A DNA stretch of 64,000 nucleotides from an uncultured Burkholderiales bacterium (GCA_903932865.1 CAIZHQ010000015.1:186001-250000); one strand, 5' to 3'. Shown: positions 38,473 to 47,780, counted from the first letter of the stretch. Notes: generated by a model not told the origin, from the letters alone. Numbers and translations: made by a program.

Positions 38473-39603
38473 TCAGCGCAACTCGGCCGCGATCAACTTC
38501 AAGATGCGCTCCGCATCCTGGGCTGATGCCTCCGGTTGACCGCTGGCGGTCAGAACGCGCAGCGTGCTTTGGTTTTCGCCAGAAGACGTGACGCTGATCT
38601 GGTATTTGGTCAGCGTCGAAGGAACATCTTTTTTACTGGAAAAAAGACGTCCGAGGAATCCTGTCGGTTCGTTTGTGGTGCCAGCGGCCACATAGCGTAC
38701 AAAGTACACACCCGCTGAACGGTCGCGGTCTTCCACGGTGAACCCGCTGCGGTCCAAGGCAACGCCTGTGCGACGCCAAGCGCGGTCCAGGTTATCCTGC
38801 AGCACGACAGCGTATTGGCCATTGAGGCTGGTGATCTGGCTGCGTGTGTCGGGCGCGTTGCTGGCAGCAGCAGCGGTCGTTTGGGCGACTTCTGGAGAGG
38901 TGCCCAGCTTGACCATCAGGCGGCGCAGAAATTCGATTTCGAGTTCCGGGTCGCTGGGGCGGGGTTGCCAGATGGTGGAGCCTTTCTGACTGTCAGAGTA
39001 GTTTTCAACCATGCCCCGGTGGGTGATGTAAATCTCAACGCCACCTTGAGCGTGACGTTCTACGCGAGTTCTGAATTTGTCGCGCTCACCGGTTGAGTAC
39101 AACGAGTCCAGCACTTTGCCCAAGGTTCTGCGAATGAAGTCTTGAGGAATCTTGGCCCGATTTTCAGCCCATTCGGTTTCCATGACGCCTGTGTCGGGAG
39201 CATCCGTGGTCAGCACAAAGCCATTGCTGGTCCAAAATTCCCGCAGGGGCTCCCAGACTTTGTCGGCAGGCAAGCTGGTCACCAGCCAGCGCTGATTGCC
39301 TTGGCGTTCGATTTTGACGGGTCCCAGAGCGTTCGCTGCCGTGCCTGCATCAACCACGCGGCTGCCCGCATTTTGAAAACCCGAGGCTGTGGTCGAAGTG
39401 CTCTCGAGGGCGAAACGCGATTCCTTGCGCAACTGCGTCAGGTCCGGTGGCACTTCGAGTGTGGGCGCTTTGGCTGCGCTTTTGTAGTCGATCTTGTCTT
39501 CCTGCAGCATTGAGCAACCGCTGAGCAAGCTGGCCAAGGCCAGCACTGCGGTGGTGCGTTTGAAAGGGGCTGTGGGCATGGCGTTGAAAAACAGAGGGTT
39601 CAC
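38473..39603 (-). CDS. bamC: Outer membrane assembly lipoprotein BamC
   Basis: Lipoprotein of the BAM complex that inserts beta-barrel proteins into the outer membrane. Seen: lipoprotein signal ending LLSGCSM, the conserved BamC N-terminal region (DYKSAAKAPTLEVPPDLT), and two helix-grip domains. I choose the GTG at 39603 because AAGGA lies 5 nt before it, giving 376 aa; an ATG at 39627 overlaps the dapA stop (ATGA), and one at 39579 gives a shorter signal, but neither has a Shine-Dalgarno. Follows dapA as in E. coli. Confidence 0.88.
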   Translation of the reverse strand: MNPLFFNAMPTAPFKRTTAVLALASLLSGCSMLQEDKIDYKSAAKAPTLEVPPDLTQLRKESRFALESTSTTASGFQNAGSRVVDAGTAANALGPVKIERQGNQRWLVTSLPADKVWEPLREFWTSNGFVLTTDAPDTGVMETEWAENRAKIPQDFIRRTLGKVLDSLYSTGERDKFRTRVERHAQGGVEIYITHRGMVENYSDSQKGSTIWQPRPSDPELEIEFLRRLMVKLGTSPEVAQTTAAAASNAPDTRSQITSLNGQYAVVLQDNLDRAWRRTGVALDRSGFTVEDRDRSAGVYFVRYVAAGTTNEPTGFLGRLFSSKKDVPSTLTKYQISVTSSGENQSTLRVLTASGQPEASAQDAERILKLIAAELR

Positions 39604-39623
39604 AAAAATCCTTGAGGTGTCCA

Positions 39624-40520
39624 TCAAATGAGTTCGCTGGCTTTCAGGGCCGCTTCGACCACGGGCTGTTGAGATTCAGACAGTTCAGTCATGGGCAAAC
39701 GCAATGTGGGGCCGCACAGGCCCATGCGCTGCATGGCCCATTTGACGGGGATGGGGTTGGCTTCGACGAACAGGTTTTTGTGCACAGGCAGCAGTTTGAA
39801 CTGTATGCGCATGGCCTCTTGGACATCTCCACGTGTCGCTGCCATGCACAGTTCATGCATCAGTCGTGGGGCCACGTTCGCGGTCACACTGATATTGCCA
39901 GCTCCGCCGCACAGCATCAGGGCCACTGCGGTGGCGTCGTCGCCAGAAAACACCGCAAATTCTTTGGGAACTTCACGGATGAGCCACTGAGCACGCTCGA
40001 TGTTGCTGGTGGCTTCCTTGATGCCGATGATGCCGGGCACCTGGGCCAGACGCAACACCGTTTCGTGCTGCAAATCAGCCACGGTTCGGCCTGGCACGTT
40101 GTAAAGAATCACCGGCAACCCAGGCACCGCTTGGGCAATGGCCTTGAAATGCTGATAAAGGCCTTCCTGGGTCGGCTTGTTGTAATAAGGCACCACTTGC
40201 AGTTGGGCGTCAGCGTGAACTTTTTGGGCAAATTTGGCCAGATTGATCGCTTCGGCGGTGGAGTTCGCGCCACATCCGGCAATGATGGGGATGCGTTTGG
40301 CGGCTTGTTCAACAGAGACCCGGATGATTTCGCAGTGTTCTTCCACCGTCACAGTGGGCGATTCGCCCGATGTACCCACCACCACAATGGCATCGGTGCC
40401 TTCGGCCACATGCCAGTCGATCAGTTTTCGCAAAGTAGGGTAATCCACTTTGCCGTCGGCGAGCATGGGTGTGATCAGGGCAGGGATGCTGCCACGGATG
40501 GGGCGAAATTCGGTGGTCAT
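39624..40520 (-). CDS. dapA: 4-hydroxy-tetrahydrodipicolinate synthase
   Basis: First committed enzyme of diaminopimelate and lysine synthesis, joining pyruvate and aspartate semialdehyde. Seen: [11 protein letters not shown], the catalytic Tyr140 in ILYNVPGRT, Schiff-base Lys168 in [11 protein letters not shown] and FSGDDATA. 298 aa. Upstream TAGAAT (minus strand, 40556-40551) could be its -10. Followed by bamC. Confidence 0.97.
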   Translation of the reverse strand: MTTEFRPIRGSIPALITPMLADGKVDYPTLRKLIDWHVAEGTDAIVVVGTSGESPTVTVEEHCEIIRVSVEQAAKRIPIIAGCGANSTAEAINLAKFAQKVHADAQLQVVPYYNKPTQEGLYQHFKAIAQAVPGLPVILYNVPGRTVADLQHETVLRLAQVPGIIGIKEATSNIERAQWLIREVPKEFAVFSGDDATAVALMLCGGAGNISVTANVAPRLMHELCMAATRGDVQEAMRIQFKLLPVHKNLFVEANPIPVKWAMQRMGLCGPTLRLPMTELSESQQPVVEAALKASELI

Positions 40521-40633
40521 GTCCGGTGTTTCTGAGCAGGAAAAAAGTCCATTCTAACGAGTGCAAGTCATCGGCCGATCGACACACCCTGCCCGGGGGC
40601 AAAGCCATGTAAATGCAACAGTCCAAAGCGGTT

Positions 40634-41179
40634 TCAGGCAGGGCGCAATGGCCAGCGCTCCAACGTGTTGGTTGCACTGGCGCGCACGGCCACGATGCGC
40701 TGCACAAAGCGGTCCGGCGAGGCCTCAAAGCCTTCTTCGTAAGCCACCGTGCGCAAGCCTTCGGTGACCCTGAGCATCTCGCCGTGCTGCAGCAAAAAGT
40801 CAGGCCGCGAGGGTTTGCCCACGCTTTCGTTGCCTGCGGCAAATGTTTCGTAGATCAGCACGCCACCCGGGGCCACGCTGCCCACAAGGGTGGGCAGCAG
40901 CGGTCGCCAGAGGTAGTGGGTCACGATCACGCCGCCAAAAGTGAGGCCAGCAAACGGCCATGGGCCGTTTTCAATGTCGGCGCAAGTGACAGGTCCACAG
41001 GCTTGGGCCAGCGCCACGGCTTCAGGGTTGCGGTCCACGCCCGTGACACGGTGCCCCAGATTGGCCAAATAACGCATGTGCCGACCTGCACCGCAGGCCA
41101 CATCCAGCACGTTGCTGCCCGGGGCAATCAGGTGGGCCCAGCGTTGCAGCCAGGCAGAGGGATTTTCGGTGCCATGCAT
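40634..41179 (-). CDS. Class I SAM-dependent methyltransferase
   Basis: Small Rossmann-fold methyltransferase, 181 aa. SAM motif VLDVACGAGRHMRYLA (motif I, about 24-39), acidic motif II GVDRNPEA, and YLWRPLLPTLVGSVAPGGVLIYETFA, the post-motif region of TehB/UbiE-like small-molecule methyltransferases. Substrate unknown. It lies 113 bp before dapA on the same strand. Confidence 0.82.
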   Translation of the reverse strand: MHGTENPSAWLQRWAHLIAPGSNVLDVACGAGRHMRYLANLGHRVTGVDRNPEAVALAQACGPVTCADIENGPWPFAGLTFGGVIVTHYLWRPLLPTLVGSVAPGGVLIYETFAAGNESVGKPSRPDFLLQHGEMLRVTEGLRTVAYEEGFEASPDRFVQRIVAVRASATNTLERWPLRPA

Positions 41180-41209
41180 GTCGTCGTCGCTTTCAAATCA
41201 ATGGGGGTT

Positions 41210-41329
41210 TTAAAAGCAGGACCAAAGCTGTTCGGACAGCATGATGACCACGTCGGACTGGCCATACAGCCAGAACGTCAGGCCCAGGGCTGCAGCCCCC
41301 AGCAGCAGCCAGGTGTGTCGGGTGCTCAT
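41210..41329 (-). CDS. 39-residue single-span membrane peptide coupled to the MFS gene
   Basis: Starts MSTRHTWLLLGAAALGLTFW: a basic N-terminus, then one hydrophobic helix of about 18 residues and a short tail ending in a second hydrophobic patch (VVIMLSEQLWSCF). The ATG overlaps the MFS stop codon by the classic ATGA, so it would be translated by coupling. Not recognised as a named family. It may help or regulate the transporter. Confidence 0.5.
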   Translation of the reverse strand: MSTRHTWLLLGAAALGLTFWLYGQSDVVIMLSEQLWSCF

Positions 41330-42537
41330 GGTGTTTGAGCCGTTTGGCGGGCAATCGGGCTTTCGCGTACAGGGAGATTGACCAAGGCTGCAAAAATGCC
41401 CAAGGCAATGGCCAAGTACCAAACGACATCGTAGCTGCCAGTTTTGTCGTACAAAAAACCGCCCAGCCACACGCCCATGAATGAGCCTATTTGGTGGCTG
41501 AAAAAAATGAAGCCGCTGAGCATGGACAAATGCGCGACGCCAAATATCTGGGCCACTGCCGCGTTGGTGGGCGGCACAGTAGACAGCCACAGCAAGCCAA
41601 TGACTCCTGAGAAAATGTAAACACTGGTGGGCGTGAGCGGAGCCAACAAAAACAAAGTGATGGCCACTGAGCGGCCAATGTAAATGATGGCCAAGATATT
41701 CTTTTTGGCGATTTTGGGGCCCATGGTGCCCGCGATGTAGGTGCCAATCACGTTGAACAGACCAATCAGGGCCAGCGCATAACTGGCCACCTGCGGGGCC
41801 AGGCCGTGGTCTTTGAGGTAACTGGGCATGTGCACGCCAATGAACACCACCTGAAATCCGCAAACGAAATAGCCCGCCATCAGCAGCTGAAAACTGGGGT
41901 ACTTGAAGGCTTCTTTCAAGGCCTGGCCAATGGTTTGGTCACGCTTGGCCTGACCGGGTGCGTTCAGGGCAGGTTCGCGCAGGCCCCAAGCCAGGGGAAT
42001 GATCAGCATCGCTGCGGCCGACAAAATGACCAATGCGGTTTGCCAGCCCATTTGGCTGATCAGCATACCCTCGACGGGGACCATTAAAAATTGACCAAAA
42101 CTACCCGCCGCTGCCGCCACGCCCATGGCCCAAGAGCGTCGCTCGGCGGGAACATTGCGCCCAATCACGCCGTAAATGACCGCGTAGGTGGTGCCCGCTT
42201 GGGCGGTGCCGATGATCACCCCGGTGAACAGGGCAAACACCCAGGGGTCAGTGGCCCAGGCCATGCCCAGCAACCCAACGCTGTAACTCACGGCACCCAG
42301 AGCAATCACCCGGAACGCGCCGAACTTGTCGGCCACCATGCCCGCAAAAATGCCCATGAAACCCCAAGACAGGTTCTGAATGGCCATGGCAAAGGAGAAT
42401 TCTTCACGTCCCCAGCCTTGGGTCTGGGTGATGGGCTGCAGCCACAGGCCAAAGCCGTGGCGAATGCCCATGGACAGGGTGACGATGGCCGCGCCACACA
42501 GGAGCACCTGGGCAAGAGACAGGGGTTTGTTATGCAT
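41326..42537 (-). CDS. Major facilitator superfamily transporter
   Basis: 403-aa, twelve-helix transporter of the MFS_1 type. Seen: SMGIRHGFGLWLQPITQTQGWGREEFSFAMAIQ near the N-terminus, the loop 2-3 motif GMVADKFGAFRV, and VMGVWLGGFLYDKTGSY in the second half, as in oxalate/formate and monocarboxylate-type (MCT-like) carriers. Substrate unknown. Divergent from parE across 123 bp; overlaps the 39-residue peptide gene by 4 nt. Confidence 0.9.
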   Translation of the reverse strand: MHNKPLSLAQVLLCGAAIVTLSMGIRHGFGLWLQPITQTQGWGREEFSFAMAIQNLSWGFMGIFAGMVADKFGAFRVIALGAVSYSVGLLGMAWATDPWVFALFTGVIIGTAQAGTTYAVIYGVIGRNVPAERRSWAMGVAAAAGSFGQFLMVPVEGMLISQMGWQTALVILSAAAMLIIPLAWGLREPALNAPGQAKRDQTIGQALKEAFKYPSFQLLMAGYFVCGFQVVFIGVHMPSYLKDHGLAPQVASYALALIGLFNVIGTYIAGTMGPKIAKKNILAIIYIGRSVAITLFLLAPLTPTSVYIFSGVIGLLWLSTVPPTNAAVAQIFGVAHLSMLSGFIFFSHQIGSFMGVWLGGFLYDKTGSYDVVWYLAIALGIFAALVNLPVRESPIARQTAQTP

Positions 42538-42646
42538 CCGCCGACTTTAACCAATTGCTTGGACGCCAGCCGTCACGCAAATGCCTCGCTCATTTGTTGG
42601 CATTCGAACACTGTCTATTCATCCAGTAGGTCTTCGTAAATCCCAC

Positions 42647-42652
42647 TACAAT
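42647..42652 (+). promoter_or_regulatory. -10-like box just before parE
   Basis: TACAAT, 8 pyrimidine-rich nt, then the parE ATG; a start here would leave a 2-nt leader. No Shine-Dalgarno is present. See the leaderless-transcript finding. Confidence 0.4.
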
Positions 42653-42660
42653 CCGCCTCC

Positions 42661-44643
42661 ATGGTCACCCAAACTACAGTCAAAACCTCCCCCGAGTATT
42701 CCGAAGGCTCGATTCGCGTCTTGAAGGGCCTGGAGCCCGTCAAGCAGCGTCCGGGCATGTACACCCGGACAGACAACCCCCTGCACATCATCCAAGAAGT
42801 GCTGGACAACGCCGCCGACGAGGCGCTGGCGGGTTACGGCAAAAAGATCAAAGTCGTCCTGCACTTGGATGGATCGGTCAGCATCGAAGACGATGGACGG
42901 GGCATTCCCTTTGGCCTGCACCCCGAGGAAAATGCCCCCGTGATCGAGCTGGTCTTCACCCGATTGCACGCGGGCGGTAAGTTCGACAAGGGCAAGGGCG
43001 GTGCCTACAGTTTCTCGGGCGGCCTGCACGGCGTGGGCGTCTCGGTCACCAATGCGCTGTCCAAGCGCCTTGAAGCCACCAGTTACCGTGAAGGCCAAGT
43101 GGCCACCTTGGTGTTTTCAGGCGGCGACGTGACCGAGCCGCTGGTCAAACGCACCACAGGCGAAGGGGATCGCAAACAGGGCACCACCGTGCGCGCCTGG
43201 CCCGACGCCAAATACTTTGAGTCCAGCACCTTGCCCATGAGCGAGTTGATGCACCTGCTGCGCAGCAAGGCGGTGCTCATGCCGGGTGTGACGGTCACTT
43301 TGGTAAACGAAAAAACCAAAGAAACCCAGCAGTGGCAATACAAAGGCGGGCTGCGTGACTACCTGATGCAAACCCTGCACGGCGAGCCTGTGATACCGCT
43401 GTTTGAGGGCGAAGGCTATGCCGACAGCAACCACGACAGCTTTGCCGAGGGCGAGGGCGCGAGCTGGGCCGTGGCTTTCACTGAAGACGGCGCACCGGTG
43501 CGCGAGAGCTATGTCAACCTGATCCCCACCAGCGCGGGCGGCACGCACGACAGCGGCCTGCGCGACGGCCTGTTCACCGCCGTCAAAAGCTTCATCGAAC
43601 TGCACGGCTTGCTGCCCAAGGGCGTCAAGCTCATGCCTGAGGACGTGTTTGCCCGGGCCAGCTATGTGCTGAGTGCCAAGGTGCTGGACCCGCAGTTTCA
43701 GGGGCAGATCAAGGAGCGCCTGAACTCGCGCGACGCGGTGCGGCTGGTCTCCAGCTTTGTGCGGCCCACTTTGGAGCTGTGGCTGAACCAGCATGTGGAA
43801 TACGGCAAAAAGCTGGCCGAGCTGGCCATCAAGGCCGCGCAAACCCGGCAAAAAGCGGGTCAAAAGGTCGAAAAGCGCAAAAGCTCCGGCGTGGCCGTGT
43901 TGCCTGGCAAGCTGACCGATTGCGAGAGCAAAGACATCTTGCACAACGAGGTGTTTTTGGTCGAGGGCGACTCGGCCGGTGGCAGCGCCAAAATGGGCCG
44001 CAACAAAGAATGTCAAGCGGTGTTGCCGCTGCGCGGCAAAGTCCTCAACACCTGGGAAGTGGACCGCGACCGTTTGTTTGCCAACAACGAGATCCACGAC
44101 ATTTCAGTGGCCATCGGTGTGGACCCGCACGGGCCCCATGACAACCCCGACATGAGCAATCTGCGCTATGGAAAGGTCTGCATCTTGTCGGATGCGGACG
44201 TGGACGGCTCGCACATCCAGGTGCTGCTGCTGACCTTGTTTTTCAGGCATTTCCCCAAGCTGATCGAAGCCGGCCATTTGTTTGTGGCGCGCCCCCCGCT
44301 GTTTCGGGTCGATGCCCCGGCCCGTGGCAAAAAGCCCGCCTCCAAAGCCTATGCGCTGGACGAAGGCGAGTTGACCGCCATCTTGGACAAACTGCGCAAA
44401 GACGGCGTGAAAGAAAACGGCTGGAGCATCAGCCGTTTCAAAGGCTTGGGCGAGATGAGCGCCGAGCAACTCTGGGACACCACGCTCAACCCCGACACGC
44501 GCCGCCTGTTGCCGATCGAGTTGGGTCCGCTGGACAACACGGGCACCGAAAAACTCATGACCCAGCTGATGGGCAAAGGCGAAGCCGCCGCCCGCCGTGA
44601 ACTGATGGAGTTGCACGGCGACAGCATTGAAATCGACGTGTGA
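42661..44643 (+). CDS. parE: DNA topoisomerase IV subunit B
   Basis: ATPase subunit of topoisomerase IV, which unlinks daughter chromosomes. Seen: GHKL ATPase motifs EVLDNAADEALAG, EDDGRGIPFG and GGLHGVGVSVTNALS, the transducer region, and the TOPRIM motifs VEGDSAGGSAKMGRN and SDADVDGSHIQ. 660 aa. Its arrangement directly ahead of parC and the lack of the GyrB-specific insert support ParE over GyrB. Confidence 0.95.
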   Translation: MVTQTTVKTSPEYSEGSIRVLKGLEPVKQRPGMYTRTDNPLHIIQEVLDNAADEALAGYGKKIKVVLHLDGSVSIEDDGRGIPFGLHPEENAPVIELVFTRLHAGGKFDKGKGGAYSFSGGLHGVGVSVTNALSKRLEATSYREGQVATLVFSGGDVTEPLVKRTTGEGDRKQGTTVRAWPDAKYFESSTLPMSELMHLLRSKAVLMPGVTVTLVNEKTKETQQWQYKGGLRDYLMQTLHGEPVIPLFEGEGYADSNHDSFAEGEGASWAVAFTEDGAPVRESYVNLIPTSAGGTHDSGLRDGLFTAVKSFIELHGLLPKGVKLMPEDVFARASYVLSAKVLDPQFQGQIKERLNSRDAVRLVSSFVRPTLELWLNQHVEYGKKLAELAIKAAQTRQKAGQKVEKRKSSGVAVLPGKLTDCESKDILHNEVFLVEGDSAGGSAKMGRNKECQAVLPLRGKVLNTWEVDRDRLFANNEIHDISVAIGVDPHGPHDNPDMSNLRYGKVCILSDADVDGSHIQVLLLTLFFRHFPKLIEAGHLFVARPPLFRVDAPARGKKPASKAYALDEGELTAILDKLRKDGVKENGWSISRFKGLGEMSAEQLWDTTLNPDTRRLLPIELGPLDNTGTEKLMTQLMGKGEAAARRELMELHGDSIEIDV

Positions 44644-44650
44644 CCTTCTT

Positions 44651-44708
44651 GTCGGTCAGGGCTTCGGCTCCGACGATGCATGAACACCCTTGTAGGGGCT
44701 GAAGCCCC
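44651..44708. repeat. REP-like pair of hairpins between parE and parC
   Basis: Two GC-rich dyads sit in the 89-bp gap: GTCGG...CCGAC around an inner GGC-TTCG-GCT stem (44651-44674) and GGGGC-TGAA-GCCCC (44695-44708, flanked by GTA and GACC). The related GGCTTCGGCTCCGAC and GGGGCTGAAGCCCCGAC cores in opposite order recall dispersed REP-type elements. I saw no second copy in the window. Confidence 0.45.
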
Positions 44709-44732
44709 GACCCACCAAACACCAGTCTTGCC

Positions 44733-47096
44733 ATGACCACTGACCTGTTGACCCCCGAAACCGCAGCCGCTCCCGAAGGAGACCATCTGGGCGCTTACGC
44801 TCAGCGCGCCTATCTGGAATACGCGCTGTCTGTCGTCAAAGGCCGCGCCTTGCCCGATGTGTGCGACGGCCAAAAGCCGGTGCAGCGGCGCATTTTGTAT
44901 TCCATGGACCGCATGGGTTTGTCGTACAGCGGCCCCAACAACAACACCGCCGCCAAGCCCGTCAAAAGCGCCCGCGTGGTGGGCGATGTGCTGGGCCGCT
45001 ACCACCCGCATGGCGACACCGCCGCCTATGACGCGCTGGTGCGCATGGCACAAGACTTCTCCCAGCGCTATCCACTCATCGACGGCCAGGGCAACTTTGG
45101 CTCACGTGACGGTGATGGTGCCGCGGCCATGCGTTATACCGAGGCGCGTTTGTCGCGCATCACCAGCCTCTTGCTCGACGAGATCGACATGGGCACGGTG
45201 GACTTCATCCCCAACTACGATGGCTCCACCGAAGAGCCGCGCCAGCTGCCTGCCCGCTTGCCCTTCACCTTGCTCAACGGTGCCAGCGGCATTGCCGTGG
45301 GCCTGGCCACCGAAATCCCCAGCCACAACCTGCGCGAAGTGGCCGACGCCTGCGTGGCGCTGATCAAAAACGACAAGCTCAGCGACAGCGAATTGATGGC
45401 CATCATTCCCGGTCCTGACTTTCCGGGTGGTGGCCAGATCATCAGCCCGGCCAGCGACATCGCCGACGCCTACCGCTCCGGGCGCGGCAGCCTGAAAGTG
45501 CGCGCCCGCTGGAAGATCGAGGACCTGGCCCGTGGTCAGTGGCAATTGGTGGTGACCGAACTGCCCCAAGGCGTCAGCTCGCAGCGCGTGCTCGAAGAGA
45601 TCGAAGAACTCACCAACCCCAAGGTCAAAGCCGGTAAAAAAGCGCTGAGCACCGACCAGTTGCAGCTCAAAGCCAGCATCTTGAATGTGCTGGACGTGGT
45701 GCGCGATGAATCGAGCAAAGACGCCGCCGTGCGCCTGGTGTTCGAGCCCAAAACCAGCCGCATCGAGCAGCAAGAACTCATCACGGCGCTGCTGGCGCAC
45801 ACCAGTTTGGAAACGTCCTCGTCGATCAACATGACCTCGGTGGGCATCGACGGCAAGCCGATCCAAAAGTCGCTGCGCCAGATGATTGTGGAGTGGGTCA
45901 CTTTCAGGCAAATCACCATCACTCGGCGCAGCCAGCACCGGTTAACCAAGGTGCTGGACCGCATCCACATTCTGGAAGGCCGCCAGCTGGTGTTGCTGAA
46001 CATTGACGAGGTGATTCGCATCATCCGCCAAAGCGACGAGCCCAAGCCCGCGCTGATTGAAGCCTTCCGCTTGAGCGACCGCCAAGCCGAAGACATTTTG
46101 GAAATCCGTCTGCGCCAACTGGCCCGCCTCGAAGCCATCAAGATCGAGCAAGAGCTCTCTGAGCTGCGCCAAGAGCAGGGCAAGCTGGAAGAAATTTTGA
46201 GCAGCCCAGCCGCGCTGCGCCGCCTGATGGTCAAAGAGATCGAGCAGGACGCCAAAACCTTTGCCGATCCGCGCCGCACGCTGATCCAGGAAGAGAAAAA
46301 AGCGGTGGCCGAAGTCAAAGTGGTCGACGAGCCGGTGACGGTCGTCATCTCAGAAAAAGGCTGGGTGCGCGCGCGCTCAGGCCACGGTCATGATGCCAGC
46401 AGCTTCGCCTTCAAAGCCGGTGACGGCTTGTACGGAACCTTTGAGTGCCGCACGGTGGACACCTTGCTCGCCTTTGGCAGCAATGGCCGTATCTACTCTG
46501 TGGCCGTGGCGGCCTTGCCCGGTGCCCGTGGCGACGGCCAACCGGTGACCACGCTGATCGAACTCGAAACCGGCACCCAACTCGCGCACTATTTTGCCGG
46601 TCCGGCCCATGCCACGCTGCTGCTCAGCGGCTCGGGCGGTTACGGCTTCTTGGCCTCGGTCGAGAACATGGTTTCGCGCAACAAATCAGGCAAAGCTTTC
46701 ATCAGCCTGAGCGAAGGCGAAGCCGTGTGCGTGCCCAGCCATGTGAGCGGCTCCAGCGCCACGGTGGCGGCGGACCAGCAGCCCCTGCCAGCGGCCACCA
46801 GCGTGTGCTGCGCCAGCACCGGCGGGCGCGTGCTGACCTTTGCATTGAGCGAACTCAAAACCATGGAAAAAGGCGGCCGGGGCCTGATGCTCATTGACCT
46901 GGAATCCAAAGACACCTTGGCCGGAGCGGCGGCTTACACCCGCAGCGTGAAGATCGCGGGCATCGGGCGCGGCGGGAAAGACCGGGAAGAGACGCTGGAG
47001 ATCCGCAGCCTGAACAACGCCAAAGTGGCCCGCGCCAAAAAGGGCAAAGTGGCGGACTTGGGGTTCAAGCCGAATAAAGTGACAAGGGTGGAGTAA
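44733..47096 (+). CDS. parC: DNA topoisomerase IV subunit A
   Basis: DNA breaking-rejoining subunit. Seen: [19 protein letters not shown], the helix-turn-helix loop [15 protein letters not shown], catalytic Tyr135 in [11 protein letters not shown], the coiled-coil tower with its gate and a C-terminal beta-pinwheel of degenerate repeats. 787 aa, usual for betaproteobacterial ParC; no GyrA box is evident. The positions matching the E. coli quinolone-resistance residues Ser80 and Glu84 are Thr96 and Asp100. Confidence 0.95.
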   Translation: MTTDLLTPETAAAPEGDHLGAYAQRAYLEYALSVVKGRALPDVCDGQKPVQRRILYSMDRMGLSYSGPNNNTAAKPVKSARVVGDVLGRYHPHGDTAAYDALVRMAQDFSQRYPLIDGQGNFGSRDGDGAAAMRYTEARLSRITSLLLDEIDMGTVDFIPNYDGSTEEPRQLPARLPFTLLNGASGIAVGLATEIPSHNLREVADACVALIKNDKLSDSELMAIIPGPDFPGGGQIISPASDIADAYRSGRGSLKVRARWKIEDLARGQWQLVVTELPQGVSSQRVLEEIEELTNPKVKAGKKALSTDQLQLKASILNVLDVVRDESSKDAAVRLVFEPKTSRIEQQELITALLAHTSLETSSSINMTSVGIDGKPIQKSLRQMIVEWVTFRQITITRRSQHRLTKVLDRIHILEGRQLVLLNIDEVIRIIRQSDEPKPALIEAFRLSDRQAEDILEIRLRQLARLEAIKIEQELSELRQEQGKLEEILSSPAALRRLMVKEIEQDAKTFADPRRTLIQEEKKAVAEVKVVDEPVTVVISEKGWVRARSGHGHDASSFAFKAGDGLYGTFECRTVDTLLAFGSNGRIYSVAVAALPGARGDGQPVTTLIELETGTQLAHYFAGPAHATLLLSGSGGYGFLASVENMVSRNKSGKAFISLSEGEAVCVPSHVSGSSATVAADQQPLPAATSVCCASTGGRVLTFALSELKTMEKGGRGLMLIDLESKDTLAGAAAYTRSVKIAGIGRGGKDREETLEIRSLNNAKVARAKKGKVADLGFKPNKVTRVE

Positions 47097-47114
47097 GAAA
47101 GCGTACCCGCAGGT

Positions 47115-47390
47115 TCAGTACACCGCGTCGTGATCGCCTACATTGAGCGGGATGATCTGCTGATCCTGAATCAGCAACTCCAGCGTGATGCGGTACGACA
47201 GGTTGATGGACACAGAATGAACGCCTTCCAGACGGCCAGGCAGTGCATGCAGGCGCAGCGAAGGGTGGTGCGGATTGATCTCCAGCAATGCCAGCGTCTT
47301 GGCGTATTGGTTTTTCAGCTCCGGCTGGCGCTTGAGAAATCGCATTGCGCGGCGGTTGTAGCCATCTGTGAAAACCAAGGCGTAAGGCAT
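47115..47390 (-). CDS. RelE/ParE-superfamily toxin
   Basis: A 91-aa protein with the small RelE-like fold signature: TDGYNRRAMRFLKRQPELKNQY, then LLEINPHHPSLRLHALPGRLEGVHSVSINLSYRI and the final NVGDHDAVY. Such proteins are usually ribosome-dependent or free mRNA interferases. I take the ATG at 47390; a TTG at 47408 overlaps the antitoxin stop (TTGA) and would add six residues by coupling. Located downstream of its antitoxin and convergent with parC. Activity not proven. Confidence 0.75.
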   Translation of the reverse strand: MPYALVFTDGYNRRAMRFLKRQPELKNQYAKTLALLEINPHHPSLRLHALPGRLEGVHSVSINLSYRITLELLIQDQQIIPLNVGDHDAVY

Positions 47391-47404
47391 CTGGCGCTGG
47401 TGCT

Positions 47405-47689
47405 TCAATGACCGGGGGGGTTGGACTCGGTTTGCAGCAGCGCTTCAAGCCGAGCCATGTGCGCGTTGGCCGATTCTTGCTCCGCAAGCCCGGCGGCCAG
47501 ATCGGCGTGACTTTGCGCCAGCGCCGCCTCCAGCTCACATTCACGCAAGTAGTGGTACTGGGCCATCTCCATCACCACAAAGCGGTCTTTGCCGCGCACA
47601 GAAATCGTGGCTTCGGCTTGGTCGGTCAGGGCGGATTCAATCGCCGCGATGCCGCGCACTTTGAGGTCGTTGGCAGTGAGTTGGGACAT
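47405..47689 (-). CDS. Phd/YefM-like antitoxin
   Basis: A 94-aa protein whose first half (LTANDLKVRGIAAIESAL ... VRGKDRFVVMEMAQYHYL) matches Phd/YefM-type DNA-binding antitoxins; the second half is an Ala/Glu-rich helix that would wrap the toxin. ATG at 47689 without a clear Shine-Dalgarno. The gene precedes the toxin gene, the normal order for autoregulated pairs, behind a strong promoter with a built-in palindrome. Confidence 0.72.
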   Translation of the reverse strand: MSQLTANDLKVRGIAAIESALTDQAEATISVRGKDRFVVMEMAQYHYLRECELEAALAQSHADLAAGLAEQESANAHMARLEALLQTESNPPGH

Positions 47690-47720
47690 GGTCGGCGCAA
47701 GAAAGGATTTGAAGCGCCTC

Positions 47721-47749
47721 ATTTTGAGTGCGCTTTATCGCACTGTCAA
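47721..47749 (-). promoter_or_regulatory. Toxin-antitoxin promoter with operator in the spacer
   Basis: On the minus strand TTGACA (47749-47744), exactly 17 bp, then CAAAAT (47726-47721). The palindrome AGTGCG-ATAAAG-CGCACT (47744-47727) fills the spacer. Predicted start near 47714, 25 nt before the antitoxin ATG. A repressor bound here would block RNA polymerase directly. Confidence 0.7.
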
Positions 47750-47780
47750 GTGTGTTATTGGTGCGCCGGCCCTGCCATCC

